From the NCBI GenBank assembly GCA_001899635.1, contig MKVQ01000043.1, positions 124,001 through 188,000 on the forward strand: 64,000 bases of DNA, in the 5' to 3' direction. This document shows positions 52,810 to 62,232 of this stretch, piece after piece; position 1 is the stretch's first letter, and every line of letters starts with the position of its first letter. A program made the translations under genes and the position numbers. The notes under the pieces are model-generated. The model ran no database searches and was not told the DNA's origin. It saw only the letters and a program-made list of their open reading frames with translations. Source of the stretch: Myxococcales bacterium 68-20. Lineage in GTDB: Bacteria > Myxococcota_A > Polyangia > Polyangiales > Polyangiaceae.

Positions 52810-53406
52810 GTGTCCAGTGCCGAGACCCTTCGGTTTCCGCAGTCGCCTAGCCGGTGTAGCAGCGACGGCTCCGTGGAGACGGCTGATTTTCGTGCGCTGT
52901 ACGACGAGTTGTGTCCGCTTGTTTGGGGGTGGGTAGCGCGGCTAGGCATCCCGCGAGACGCGATCGACGATGTTGTGCAGGAAGTCTTCCTGACGATCTA
53001 CGGCAAGCTCGACACGTTCGAAGGACGCTCCAGCCTCGCCACGTGGGTGTTCGCGATCACGATCCGCGTGGCGCGCAACTACCGGCGCAGGCGTTCTGCC
53101 GGCGCCTCCGGTGACGACTCCGACTTCGACGAGCTCGACGCCTTGCCCGCGCACGTCGTCCATCCCGAGGCTGCCGCCGAACAGACCGAAGCTCTGACCT
53201 TGCTCCAGCAGATTCTCGGCGAGCTCGACGTCGAGAAACGCGAGGTGTTCGTCCTCGCCGAGATCGAGCAGCTCAGCGCCCCGGAGATCGCCTCGATCCT
53301 CGAGATCAGCCCCAACACGGTGACGTCGCGACTCCGCCTCGCCCGTGAGGAGGTACGGGCCGCGTGGGAACGAGCGAAAGCGCGCGACCAGTGGAGACTA
53401 CGATGA
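52810..53406 (+). CDS. ECF-type RNA polymerase sigma factor
   Basis: The 198-residue protein has sigma region 2 (ALYDELCPLVWGWVARLG, AIDDVVQEVFLTIYGKLDTF, SSLATWVFAITIRVARNY) and region 4 with helix-turn-helix (EIEQLSAPEIASILEISPNT then SRLRLAREEV). It starts with GTG and overlaps the next gene by four bases. Sigma factors of this type are usually held by a membrane anti-sigma encoded next, which fits the following gene. It probably directs expression of the downstream lipoprotein genes and perhaps its own promoter. Confidence 0.92.
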   Translation: MSSAETLRFPQSPSRCSSDGSVETADFRALYDELCPLVWGWVARLGIPRDAIDDVVQEVFLTIYGKLDTFEGRSSLATWVFAITIRVARNYRRRRSAGASGDDSDFDELDALPAHVVHPEAAAEQTEALTLLQQILGELDVEKREVFVLAEIEQLSAPEIASILEISPNTVTSRLRLAREEVRAAWERAKARDQWRLR

Positions 53407-54215
53407 CGGACGACAGCGACTACGAACGGTTCCTGAAGGCCGCGCGCGCCGACGCCGTGGCGAGGACGATGCCTTCCGCCTCGGCGCAACGAATCGAAGC
53501 CGCCGTCGGGGCACACGTGTCATGGCGGCGTCGCCTGCCACCGGAGATGGCCGCCGGGGTCGCGATGACGGCGGCGGCCCGATCCCGTGGCGAGGAAGCC
53601 GCTGAGATCGCGAGAAAGGGAAAGGCGCTCACGCAGCGAGGCTCCTGGACGAAGGCGCTTGCGGCGCTCGTTCCCGTCGCTGGGCTCGTGGCCGCCTCCT
53701 ATTCGATGACGACCGTATCCGCGCCCCCGACCGCGCCGACCGTCGAGCCCGCACCGCCACCCGTGGCGACCGTCGAGCTCGCGCCGGTGGTGGCGGAGCC
53801 GAGCGGATCGGTCGCGCCGATGCCGACGCTCCCCGGGCCGAAGGACCTGCCCGATGCAAAGGACCCGGCCGTGGGGGCGCCGCTGGAGCGCCCGACTCCG
53901 GCGAGCGTCTCTCGCGCGAACCGTACCGGCGACGGGACGTTCGAAGCCGAGCTCGCCTTGCTCACGCAGGTGACGGCCGCGCTTCAGGAGAAGCAGCCCG
54001 CTCGTGCGCTCACGCTGATCGACGAGCATGACCGCCGATTCCCGAGCGGTGTTCTCGGTCCCGAGTTCGCCGGCGAACGTGTGCTGACGCTCGCCGCGCT
54101 CGGCCGCCACGCCGAGGCCTGCGTGCAATCGAAGAAGTTCGTAGCGAAGTATCCGAAGTCTCCTTTCGTACCCCAGGTGCGCTCCACATGCGTCGACTCG
54201 ACCTCAAACCGATAA
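53403..54215 (+). CDS. Anti-sigma-like single-pass membrane protein
   Basis: A cytoplasmic N-terminus (DDSDYERFLKAARADAVART) is followed by one transmembrane helix (ALAALVPVAGLVAAS near residue 84-98), a Pro/Val-rich spacer and a C-terminal TPR-like helical part (PARALTLIDEHDRRFPSG, HAEACVQSKKFVAKYPKS). This plan, and coupling to the sigma factor, support an anti-sigma or sensor role. No ZAS zinc motif is seen, so the mode of sigma binding is not evident. Its end overlaps the next gene by 28 bases. Confidence 0.75.
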   Translation: MTDDSDYERFLKAARADAVARTMPSASAQRIEAAVGAHVSWRRRLPPEMAAGVAMTAAARSRGEEAAEIARKGKALTQRGSWTKALAALVPVAGLVAASYSMTTVSAPPTAPTVEPAPPPVATVELAPVVAEPSGSVAPMPTLPGPKDLPDAKDPAVGAPLERPTPASVSRANRTGDGTFEAELALLTQVTAALQEKQPARALTLIDEHDRRFPSGVLGPEFAGERVLTLAALGRHAEACVQSKKFVAKYPKSPFVPQVRSTCVDSTSNR

Positions 54216-55363
54216 GCGTGCTCGCTTTCGTGGGGCTCTCGGTTGCCCTCGGGCTCGCGAGCTGCTCGACCGAAACCGTCGTCGTGCGCGAAGGGCCCGA
54301 CCGTCCGGAGTCGATCTTCGCGCCGCCGGACGCGGAGGCCGACGTCGGCGAGGCAGGCGTCGCCTTTACCTCGTATTGCCCGTCAAACAAGTGCCCTGCG
54401 GGATATACGACGTGTATAGATTCGCGTTTCCCGTGCGACGTGAATTTGCTGGCTGACAGGCACAATTGCGGCGCGTGTGGCGCCGCATGTCCGACAGCGA
54501 CGAACCGCGAATATTACGAGTGCGTCGACGGGCGCTGTGTCTTGCAGTGCAAGCAGACGGGTGGGGTACCTACCCTCGACTGCGATGGTTTCGTCGACAA
54601 CGGTTGCGAATCGAACAAGAACGCGCCGAACTCCTGCGGAGCATGCGGAGTCACCTGTACGGAGCCCGACAAGCCGTGCATCGACCGTGGTGCGGGGGAC
54701 TACGGTTGCGGCTGCAGAGCACCCCAAACGTTATGCCCCGGTTGGGGATGCGTCGACACGAGGACCCATGACGACAATTGCGCGGGATGCGGCAATCACT
54801 GTCCACGGGGAGACCTCGACCCGAGTCTGCACATGTATTACGGCTGCTCGGACAGCCGTTGTGGTGCGCCCAAATGCGAAAAGGACTGGGGCAACTGCGA
54901 CGACGATCCTGCCAACGGGTGCGAAACGGACCTCAGGTTGCCCGAAAACTGCGGCTCTTGTGGGAACGCCTGTTCCGAAGCCCAGGCTTGTAAGCAGGAC
55001 AGCAACTTCTACCTCAAGTGGACATGCATGTGTTCCCCGGGGATGACCTTCTGCCCGACGGGGGGGGACAGCGGGACTTGCAAGGATCTCTCCTCCGACC
55101 CGAGCAATTGCGGGGGTTGCGGGGTTCAGTGCTCGTCCGTCTGCGTGAACGGGATGTGTCGAACGGACTGCGGAACTTCTGGGTTTGCCGACTGCAACGG
55201 GAGCGAGAGCGACGCTTGTGAGGTCGACATCCGCAGCGATCCGAACAATTGCGGCGGTTGCGGGATCACCTGCGATGGGATCGCCGGCCAAGCCTGCGTG
55301 CAAGGCAGGTGCGTGGTCGAGCCCTGCGACGACGCTGTCGACGCCGGAAGGGGCCCGCAATGA
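54188..55363 (+). CDS. Cys-rich lipoprotein with NCGxCGxxC repeats
   Basis: After a lipobox signal (VALGLASCS) and an acidic spacer, the mature protein is built of about six repeats centred on NCG-x-CG-xx-C: HNCGACGAAC, NSCGACGVTC, DNCAGCGNHC, ENCGSCGNAC, SNCGGCGVQC and NNCGGCGITC, each followed by a short loop with another Cys. Every repeat should fold by disulphides into an EGF- or knot-like unit, giving a rod outside the cell. The protein is 391 residues. It starts inside the anti-sigma-like gene and overlaps the propeller gene by four bases. Confidence 0.8.
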   Translation: MRRLDLKPISVLAFVGLSVALGLASCSTETVVVREGPDRPESIFAPPDAEADVGEAGVAFTSYCPSNKCPAGYTTCIDSRFPCDVNLLADRHNCGACGAACPTATNREYYECVDGRCVLQCKQTGGVPTLDCDGFVDNGCESNKNAPNSCGACGVTCTEPDKPCIDRGAGDYGCGCRAPQTLCPGWGCVDTRTHDDNCAGCGNHCPRGDLDPSLHMYYGCSDSRCGAPKCEKDWGNCDDDPANGCETDLRLPENCGSCGNACSEAQACKQDSNFYLKWTCMCSPGMTFCPTGGDSGTCKDLSSDPSNCGGCGVQCSSVCVNGMCRTDCGTSGFADCNGSESDACEVDIRSDPNNCGGCGITCDGIAGQACVQGRCVVEPCDDAVDAGRGPQ

Positions 55364-56526
55364 ACCTTCGATGGACGGCGCTCGTCCTTGGCGTTGCCGC
55401 GTGTGCTTCGACGGAGACCCTCGCGCCAGCCCCGCCGGAGAACTCGAACAGCCTGCCGGCAACGCCGCCAGCCGCGGACAGCGGCGCCGACGCCGCGCCG
55501 GAAGTCGACGCAGGTCCATGTGCCGACTGCGAGTACTTTCCCGCCACCTGCTCGCCCGACACGCTCTGCCCCAACGGACCATTCGCTTCCAGTCCAAGTG
55601 ACAGCAACCTCCCCCCTGTCGCGCAGATCAACGTGATCCGGGGCCGTTCCGTCAGCGATGTCTGGGCGGCAGGCACCTCGGGAAGCCTCGCTCACTTCGA
55701 CGGCACGTCATGGAAGCGCGTGGATCTCGGCACTCTCGACACCCTGAACGCGCTCTGGCTGCGCGACTCCGAGGACATCGCGCTTGCCCAGATGGCGCGT
55801 GTCTACAGGCACGACGTCGGCGCGGCCCCTCCGGACGGTGGATGGCCCCTCACCGAGCTACCCTATGATTATGACGTTGCCAACGCGAGGCTGATATCGG
55901 CATGGAGCGCCTCAGGCTCGCCATGGCTTTGGTGCACCACGAGGTCGTGGTCCCCGACGACCGGCCTCTGGCGCATGCGCCGACTGCCCTCGAACGAGCT
56001 CGAGCTGCAGTCCGGCGTGGACCCGGCGACGTGTAGCGGCGCTGGATGCACGCTCATGACGAGCATCCACGGCGTATCGGCAAACGAGCTCTGGGCGGTT
56101 GGGGACAAAGGCTCGGCCGTACAGGTCCTCGACGCAGACGGCGATACGCCGAGCGTCAATGCATTCAACACGCAGACGCGAAACACTCTGAACGGAGTCT
56201 GGGTCGCGTCGTCGTCCGACGTCTGGGCCGTCGGTGCGATGGGAACCATTCGCCACTACACGGGGGCCCCCATTCTCTGGGACGTCGTCTCGGATGTCGG
56301 GACGACGGAGGATCTCCGAGCCGTATGGGGCTCCTCGTCGACCGACGTCTGGGCCGTCGGCGACGGTGGTCTCGTCCTTCACTACGACGGAAAGAGCTGG
56401 TCCCGCATCAAGATCGCGGGGCTCGGAAAGCGCCGGCCAAACCTCACCGCGGTTTGGGTCCCTGCGCCGGGGCACGTCTGGGTCGGAGGCGAGGGCGTGA
56501 TTCTCTCGCTCGGAGGAAAGCCATGA
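55360..56526 (+). CDS. Beta-propeller lipoprotein (SDVWAVG repeats)
   Basis: The 388-residue protein has a lipobox (LVLGVAAC), a Cys-containing linker (DAGPCADCEYFPATC) and at least five blades marked by repeats such as GRSVSDVWAAG, GVSANELWAVGD, ASSSDVWAVGAMG, GSSSTDVWAVGDGG and APGHVWVGGEG. The pattern is that of Ycf48-like or BNR-type propellers used for protein binding. It is coupled to both neighbours by four-base overlaps. A ligand cannot be named. Confidence 0.8.
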   Translation: MNLRWTALVLGVAACASTETLAPAPPENSNSLPATPPAADSGADAAPEVDAGPCADCEYFPATCSPDTLCPNGPFASSPSDSNLPPVAQINVIRGRSVSDVWAAGTSGSLAHFDGTSWKRVDLGTLDTLNALWLRDSEDIALAQMARVYRHDVGAAPPDGGWPLTELPYDYDVANARLISAWSASGSPWLWCTTRSWSPTTGLWRMRRLPSNELELQSGVDPATCSGAGCTLMTSIHGVSANELWAVGDKGSAVQVLDADGDTPSVNAFNTQTRNTLNGVWVASSSDVWAVGAMGTIRHYTGAPILWDVVSDVGTTEDLRAVWGSSSTDVWAVGDGGLVLHYDGKSWSRIKIAGLGKRRPNLTAVWVPAPGHVWVGGEGVILSLGGKP

Positions 56527-57854
56527 GAGCAACGTTTCTCCTCTGCTGCGGCTCGCTCGCGCTCGGCGCCATCGGGTCGATCGCGGCGTGCGCGACGTCC
56601 GAAGCAGTCTCGGAGGTGGCGCCGCTGCCCGATTCGGGAGGGAGCTCGGCTCTACCCGAGGACAATGGGGCCGAGGACAGTGGGTCGGCCGAAGGCGCGA
56701 CGGACTCCGGCGCGGAGGGCGACGGCCCGGAGTGCAGCGCGGCGGGCTGGTGCCGGACGACCTTGCCGGACGAAGACCTCACGCTGAAGGACATCTCGGC
56801 AGTAGGCGATGCGGCCTTTGCGATCGCGGACAGCCCGACCCTCGGCATCAAGGTGCTCGAGTGGAGGAACGCCGATTCTACCTGGCGCTACATCGACGAC
56901 AACACTCAGCACATGGTCGATCTCGGAACATACCCAGGCCGGATCTGGGCTCCGAGCGAGGACGAGGTCTACTACGGAGTGGGCGCCGGCTACCTCTATC
57001 ATGGCAAGCGCCCGTCACCGCCAGCGACGACCTGGTCTTGGACGCGGCAAAGGCTCGGAGACGAGAGCGACGCCGCCGTCGTCGGCCCGCAAGACGCCTA
57101 TCCGGCCTATCCGAGCACCGACCCCGGCCTGCACCTCAACTACCCGACGCTCGGCATCTGGGGAACGAGCGCCGACGATGTCTACGCATGGTTTGTCAAT
57201 ACGCTCTATCACCGGACGAGCATCGGAGGCGCCGAACCAAAGTGGGTGCCCGAATACGTCGCAGACGATGCGACCGCGTCGGAGCACATGTACTTCTTCG
57301 CGGCCGCCGGGGCGGGGCCTGACGAAGTCTGGTTCTCCGGCGCGCGAGCGACTTCGAGCGTTGGCTGCGCAGTTCTCGTGCGCAAGACCGGTGGCACGTA
57401 TCAGAAAGTCGCCGACGGCACGCCCAACTCACACTCGTGCGCCGTTCGCGACGGGCATTTGCAAATCGCCGGTGACCCCGGCTTTCCAGGATGGCTCACC
57501 GACATCCACATGCCATCCGCCAATCAGATCGTCGGGCTCATGGACACTGGCCTCGTGCGCGTGTCGATCACGGGAGATGGGTATTCAGCCTCCGTCGTGC
57601 CGATTAACACGCAAGCCACCGGTTGGCCATTCGTCTCGCTATGGGCCGAACCTGGAAGTATATGGATGAGCGGCTCGGGGGTCCTCTATCGAATCGGCGA
57701 CGACGTCTGGGACGGTGGCTCGTCTGCCCAGATCTCGACGCTCGCGATCAATGGCGCTCCGTTCGAGGAACGCCTGTACCGGATTCGCGGCACGTCCACC
57801 ACCAACCTCTGGGCCATCGGTGTCCGCAATGCGTTCCACAAGACGACTCCTTGA
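56523..57854 (+). CDS. Second propeller-type lipoprotein
   Basis: The 443-residue protein starts with a lipobox signal (GAIGSIAAC) and a Ser/Asp/Glu spacer. Blade-like repeats are degenerate: APSEDEVYYGVG, GTSADDVYAWFVN, GAGPDEVWFSGAR and STTNLWAIGVRN. It is clearly related in design to the preceding protein but diverged. Four cysteines flank the spacer (ECSAAGWC). It overlaps the next gene by 26 bases. Confidence 0.75.
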   Translation: MRATFLLCCGSLALGAIGSIAACATSEAVSEVAPLPDSGGSSALPEDNGAEDSGSAEGATDSGAEGDGPECSAAGWCRTTLPDEDLTLKDISAVGDAAFAIADSPTLGIKVLEWRNADSTWRYIDDNTQHMVDLGTYPGRIWAPSEDEVYYGVGAGYLYHGKRPSPPATTWSWTRQRLGDESDAAVVGPQDAYPAYPSTDPGLHLNYPTLGIWGTSADDVYAWFVNTLYHRTSIGGAEPKWVPEYVADDATASEHMYFFAAAGAGPDEVWFSGARATSSVGCAVLVRKTGGTYQKVADGTPNSHSCAVRDGHLQIAGDPGFPGWLTDIHMPSANQIVGLMDTGLVRVSITGDGYSASVVPINTQATGWPFVSLWAEPGSIWMSGSGVLYRIGDDVWDGGSSAQISTLAINGAPFEERLYRIRGTSTTNLWAIGVRNAFHKTTP

Positions 57855-59241
57855 TCGATGTTCCATCTCCGCGGTGTTGCTCCTCGCGGCGTGCGGGGGC
57901 GCGGCAAGCTGCTCGAGCCCCGACGACGGAAGCGAGCCCGCTCCGGTAGACGCCGGGTCGGAGGCGTCCGCGACCGCCGACGGTGGCGTGCCGTCGGATG
58001 GCGGCTCCGTCGACGCGACGAGCGGTGACGCGGCGCCACCGCCGTTCGACGGAGGACCTCTGCCGGTGGTCTGCTCCTCGGATCCATGCGCCACATCGCT
58101 CGTGACGACGCTCGCGCTCAGCGCCTCGGACAATGACGAAGGCTACTGCGTGCTCCTCCGTGACGGCACCGTGGCGTGCTGGGGCGCGAACGGAGCCGGG
58201 CAGCTCGGTCGTGACGACCACGCGGGAGCACCGGACAACGCGACGGCGGCGCGCGTCGTCGGACTCACCGACGTCGAGGAGCTGAGTCACACGTGCGCTG
58301 TCGACAAGCGCGGTAGCGTGTGGTGCTGGGGCACGGGCCCTTACCTTCGGGACGACGCCGGCGCGCGAACGACCGAGCGCGCGCCGATCAAGCTCGCTCT
58401 TCCCCCCGTCAAGCACGTCGGAATGGGAATGGACGTCGGGTGCGCATCGAACGATGACGGCGTCCTTTGCTGGGGAAGCAACGCGAAGGGACAGCTCGCG
58501 CCGCTCAGCACCATCCCAGCCTATGAGCTGCTACCACCACGACCGATCCAGCTTCCGAGTGGCGCGCCGGTCCGAGAGGTTTTTGTGGGCGCGACGGCGT
58601 TCCTTCTCCGTGAGGACGGCCAGGTACTGAGCTGGGGCGCGAGGGCTTCGCTCGCGCGCCTTTCGCCGCTCAGTCCCGATTCGTATCCGGTTCCGATCGA
58701 CCTCGCCGGGATCTCTTCGATGGATACGACGAGCGGCAATGCGTGTGCGACGGTCAGCGGCGTGGGCTATTGCTGGGGGTATCTCGTCCGCGATCCCATG
58801 GGGTACTTCGCTGAGAGCTTTGGGATCGATAGGGATATGGGAGATTCGACCCTTCCCCAGCCGGTCGTGGCGCCGGAGCCGCTCGTTCAGATCACCACGA
58901 CGAAGTCGTTCGTCACCGGCAGCTTCTCCCCAAGCGGCGCCTTCGACGGGGTCGTTCGACCGCAGCGATGGTGCGCCGTCGGCGCGTCGGGGAGCGTCTA
59001 CTGCTGGGGCTTCAACGCGAACGGTCAGGCCGGCGACGGCACGAAGCGCCACGCCTACCAGGCCGTCAAGGTCGAAGGTCTCCCGATGACCGCGACGCAG
59101 GTCAAGGCAATGCCGGACTCCACGTGTGCGCTCTTGACGAACGGCAAAGTGTATTGCTGGGGGGCGAACTATTACGGACAACTCGGCAACGGAGAGATCA
59201 AAGTTCGCTCCCTCGTCCCCCAAGAAGTGGTGCTGCCATGA
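57829..59241 (+). CDS. RCC1-repeat lipoprotein
   Basis: After a lipobox-type signal (ISAVLLLAACGG) and Asp/Ala spacer, RCC1/BLIP-II-type repeats follow: YCVLLRDGTVACWGANGAGQ, CAVDKRGSVWCWGTG, GCASNDDGVLCWGSNAKGQL, RWCAVGASGSVYCWGFNANG and CALLTNGKVYCWGANYYGQL, each with a paired Cys. Such seven-bladed propellers bind proteins. The ATG at 57829 lies inside the previous gene; 470 residues. It is coupled by four bases to the IgGFc-binding gene. Confidence 0.85.
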   Translation: MRSTRRLLDRCSISAVLLLAACGGAASCSSPDDGSEPAPVDAGSEASATADGGVPSDGGSVDATSGDAAPPPFDGGPLPVVCSSDPCATSLVTTLALSASDNDEGYCVLLRDGTVACWGANGAGQLGRDDHAGAPDNATAARVVGLTDVEELSHTCAVDKRGSVWCWGTGPYLRDDAGARTTERAPIKLALPPVKHVGMGMDVGCASNDDGVLCWGSNAKGQLAPLSTIPAYELLPPRPIQLPSGAPVREVFVGATAFLLREDGQVLSWGARASLARLSPLSPDSYPVPIDLAGISSMDTTSGNACATVSGVGYCWGYLVRDPMGYFAESFGIDRDMGDSTLPQPVVAPEPLVQITTTKSFVTGSFSPSGAFDGVVRPQRWCAVGASGSVYCWGFNANGQAGDGTKRHAYQAVKVEGLPMTATQVKAMPDSTCALLTNGKVYCWGANYYGQLGNGEIKVRSLVPQEVVLP

Positions 59242-61046
59242 CCTGCTCGCCCATGATCCGTCGCGCGATCTACGCGCTCCTCGGCGTCACATTCACGGCC
59301 GCCTGCGTCGGGGCGTGCTCGTCGGATCGAGGTGGCTTCGTCACCACCGATACGAGGCTCGATGTCGATGCCTCGGCTCCGCCGGACATCCCCGTTTGCG
59401 GACGCCAGTGCTCGCTCGATAGTCGCTCGGTCATCGACACCTGCACGGGTGAGGTCCTCGAGACCTGCGACGACGATCTCGCGTGCGGAGCCGCGACCTG
59501 CCAGGAGCCATGTGCTGCAGCGGCCGCCGATCGGAGCTCGAACGGGTGCGACTTCTATTTTCAGATGCCCCGGATGGATAAGCAGTGGCCTCCTAGCTGC
59601 AATGCCGCGTTCATCGTCAACACGTCCATGCACCCCGCCGACGTGACGCTCGAACGTGGAGGGAAAGCGATCGACATCTCCAAATCGGTCTTCCGCACCA
59701 CGCCGGGAAGCACGGCGCTGAGCCCTCACGAAGGAGCCATTCCGCCGGGTGAAAGCGTCATCCTCTTCGTTTCCGATGCGCCGCCAGGCTCGGTGCAGTC
59801 GAACTTGTACGTCAAATGCCCGGAGGGCGTGACCCCTGCAACCCTCGACGACACGGTTGCCAACAAGACTGGAATCGGCTTGTCGTTTCGTCTGACGACC
59901 AACGTGCCGGTGTCGCTGACCTCGATATTTCCGTTCGGCGGTGCCTCATCCTGGGTGCCGAGTGCCACGCTCGTGTTGCCTGTCGCAACGTGGGGAAAGG
60001 AGCACATGATCGTCAACGGATGGGGAGCGAGCAAGGCGGGCGCTCCGAGCGTGCAGATCGTTGCTTCCGAGGACGACACCGAGCTCACCATTTTGCCGGT
60101 GCGCAACATCCTCGGTAATTCGACAGTCGCGGGTGCCGTCGCGAATGAGCCTGTGAAGTACCGACTGGGCCGTGGGCAGCACCTGCAGCTCGTCCAAGCT
60201 GAAGAGCTCACTGGGAGCATCGTCGTCTCGAACAAACCGACGACTTCGTTTGGCGGGAACTCTTGTGCGTACATTTCGACGAATGCCTCTGCCTGCGATA
60301 TCCTCTCTCAACAGATCCCACCATTCGAGCAGTGGGGATCGGAGTACGTCGCGGTAGGCTACCGGCCGCGTGCGGGCAACGAGCACGAGCCGATGCCCTA
60401 TCGATTCGTCGCGGCGCGGGACGGGACGCGGCTCGAATACGAACCGGCCATCCCCCCAGGGGCGCCCACGGAGATGAACGCCGGGGAGGTAGCATCCTTC
60501 CTTCACGGAACAGGCGATGCGTTCGTCGTCCGGACGCAGGATATCGAACATCCGATCTACGTATCCGCGCACATGACCGGCGGCGGAGGCGACCTCTTTG
60601 GCATGACCGATATAAACTACGGCGGCGTGGGCGATCCGGAGTTCGTCAACGTCGTTCCGACTGGACAGTACTCGAACGCGTATAGCTTCTACGCGGACCC
60701 CTCGTACGCGGAGAACTCGATCACGATCGTTCGACGCAAGTTCAACGGCGCGTTCAAGGACGTGTGGCTCGAGTGCGCGGGCAACCTGACGACCTGGAAG
60801 CCTGTCGGAACGCGTGGCGAGTACGAGTTCACGAGGGTAGATCTCTCGCGCAATTTCCAGCCCGGCGACACGTTCGGCGAGGGTGACGCTGCTACGGTCT
60901 GCCGGACCGGCCTACAGCGCATGCGAAGCGAAGGCCCCTTCACCGCCACGCTGTGGGGCTGGGACGCGTGGGCGAGCTACGCCTATCCCGGCGGGACGGC
61001 CATGCGAAAGCTCGTCGAGACGCCGCTCGTGCCCGTCGTCAACTGA
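59238..61046 (+). CDS. IgGFc-binding-domain surface lipoprotein
   Basis: The 602-residue protein has a lipobox (CVGAC), a Cys-rich stalk (CGRQCSLDSRSVIDTC and CGAATCQEPC), and an IgGFc-binding N-terminal domain: NGCDFYFQMPRMDKQWPPSC, FIVNTSMHPADVTLERGG, SIVVSNKPTTSFGGNSCAYI, QIPPFEQWGSEYVAVGYRPR, then a C-terminal part with HPIYVSAHMTGGG. Homologues with this domain are frequent in myxobacteria and are thought to be surface adhesins; binding of IgG is not implied. It is the last gene of the coupled operon and is followed by a hairpin. Confidence 0.85.
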   Translation: MTCSPMIRRAIYALLGVTFTAACVGACSSDRGGFVTTDTRLDVDASAPPDIPVCGRQCSLDSRSVIDTCTGEVLETCDDDLACGAATCQEPCAAAAADRSSNGCDFYFQMPRMDKQWPPSCNAAFIVNTSMHPADVTLERGGKAIDISKSVFRTTPGSTALSPHEGAIPPGESVILFVSDAPPGSVQSNLYVKCPEGVTPATLDDTVANKTGIGLSFRLTTNVPVSLTSIFPFGGASSWVPSATLVLPVATWGKEHMIVNGWGASKAGAPSVQIVASEDDTELTILPVRNILGNSTVAGAVANEPVKYRLGRGQHLQLVQAEELTGSIVVSNKPTTSFGGNSCAYISTNASACDILSQQIPPFEQWGSEYVAVGYRPRAGNEHEPMPYRFVAARDGTRLEYEPAIPPGAPTEMNAGEVASFLHGTGDAFVVRTQDIEHPIYVSAHMTGGGGDLFGMTDINYGGVGDPEFVNVVPTGQYSNAYSFYADPSYAENSITIVRRKFNGAFKDVWLECAGNLTTWKPVGTRGEYEFTRVDLSRNFQPGDTFGEGDAATVCRTGLQRMRSEGPFTATLWGWDAWASYAYPGGTAMRKLVETPLVPVVN

Positions 61047-61051
61047 GAGGT

Positions 61052-61081
61052 GAGCTGGCGGCGCGGAAGCGCCTTCAGCTC
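61052..61081 (+). terminator. Hairpin after the lipoprotein operon
   Basis: GAGCTG pairs with CAGCTC and the inner GGCGC with GCGCC across a GGAA tetraloop, separated by a 2x2 internal loop. It lies six bases after the IgGFc-binding protein stop. No T-run follows, so it may be a Rho-assisted or stabilising 3' hairpin. Confidence 0.5.
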
Positions 61082-61206
61082 TCGCTCGAGGTGATGGGCA
61101 AGCGAGCCGGCGCCAGCGTCGTGAAGCGCACGGCGAACTGATTGCAACGGCAGAGCTCAGCGCGTGAGGCGCACGCACGCGCGCCGATCCTCTAGAGTGG
61201 CGCGCC

Positions 61207-62232
61207 ATGGTGGCACGAGTCCGAGCGGCTGCATGGGTGGCCGCTCTCGCGCTCTCCGCGACGCCGCGTGTGGCCGAAGCGGCTCCCGTGCTGCGCATCG
61301 AGTGGCCGACCGTGCCCGGCTGCCCCGACTCCTCCGTCGTACTGGCGCGTGCGCGCGCGGCGATCTCGCGGTCGAAGGATGCGGGGGACGTGCGCGCCGT
61401 CGCAGAGATTACGCCTCCGGGCGCGGAGGGCGGCTCCTGGCAGCTTCATATCCGCACGCGTACGGTGCTCGGCGCAGGGGAGAGGACGCTCGACGTACCG
61501 AGCTGTGATGCGCTTGCGCGAACCGCCGCGCTGCTCGTGGCCATCGCGTCGCTTCGTGCGGAACCTCCATCAACGGAGCGCTCGATCGACGAGCTCGCCC
61601 CCGCGCCCGATCGCATCGGAGAGCCCGCAACGCTCGTCGCTCCCCTCGCGCCACTGCTGCGCCCGAAGCGGCCGGTGGATGCGACGATGGCGGCGAGCGC
61701 CAAGGAGGACGATGCGCACTTCGTTCCGAGTGCCGGGCTCGGGATCGCGGTCGGGCTCTTCCCGCGCGTCGCACCAGCGGCGAATGTGACGCTCGGTTAC
61801 GAGGCAGGTTGGCTCCGCACACGCGTCGCGTTCCAGGCGGTGCTTCCGCAAGAGGAATTCGATCGCGCCGTCGGGGCGGAGCTCTCCGCGCTCGGTGCGA
61901 GCCTCGACGTGTGCGCTCGGCTCCCCCTGCCCGTCATCCTGCGCGCGAAGACATACGGTTGCGCCGGCGCGACGGTCGAGGGAGTTCGTGCGAGCGGCAT
62001 CGGCGGCATCGAAGCGCTCGACGTTCGGCGCACCGCGATGATGGCCTTCGCGGGCTTCGGCGCGGAATGGGAGGTCGGCCGCGCCTTTCGGATCGGCGCT
62101 GACGCTCGCGTGGGCGGATCCATCGCGCGTCCGGCGTTCTTGATCGAGTCCGCCTCGGACGGCCAGCGCCTCCTTCATCGCCCCGCGGCTGTCAGGGGCG
62201 AGGGCTCGTTGACGTTCGGAATGGTCTTCTGA
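61207..62232 (+). CDS. Secreted/outer-membrane-type protein of unknown function
   Basis: A Sec signal (VAALALSATPRVAEA, cleavage before APVL) is followed by CPDSSVVLARARAAI and a SWQLHIR domain, then a Pro-rich linker and a C-terminal half with alternating Gly and aromatic residues (GLGIAVGLFPRVAPAANVTL, GFGAEWEVGRAFRIGADARV) ending in Phe (LTFGMVF), as outer-membrane beta-strands often do. The 341-residue layout is common in Polyangiales, where such genes often accompany sigma factors. It is not coupled to the operon before it (160-base gap). Confidence 0.7.
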   Translation: MVARVRAAAWVAALALSATPRVAEAAPVLRIEWPTVPGCPDSSVVLARARAAISRSKDAGDVRAVAEITPPGAEGGSWQLHIRTRTVLGAGERTLDVPSCDALARTAALLVAIASLRAEPPSTERSIDELAPAPDRIGEPATLVAPLAPLLRPKRPVDATMAASAKEDDAHFVPSAGLGIAVGLFPRVAPAANVTLGYEAGWLRTRVAFQAVLPQEEFDRAVGAELSALGASLDVCARLPLPVILRAKTYGCAGATVEGVRASGIGGIEALDVRRTAMMAFAGFGAEWEVGRAFRIGADARVGGSIARPAFLIESASDGQRLLHRPAAVRGEGSLTFGMVF

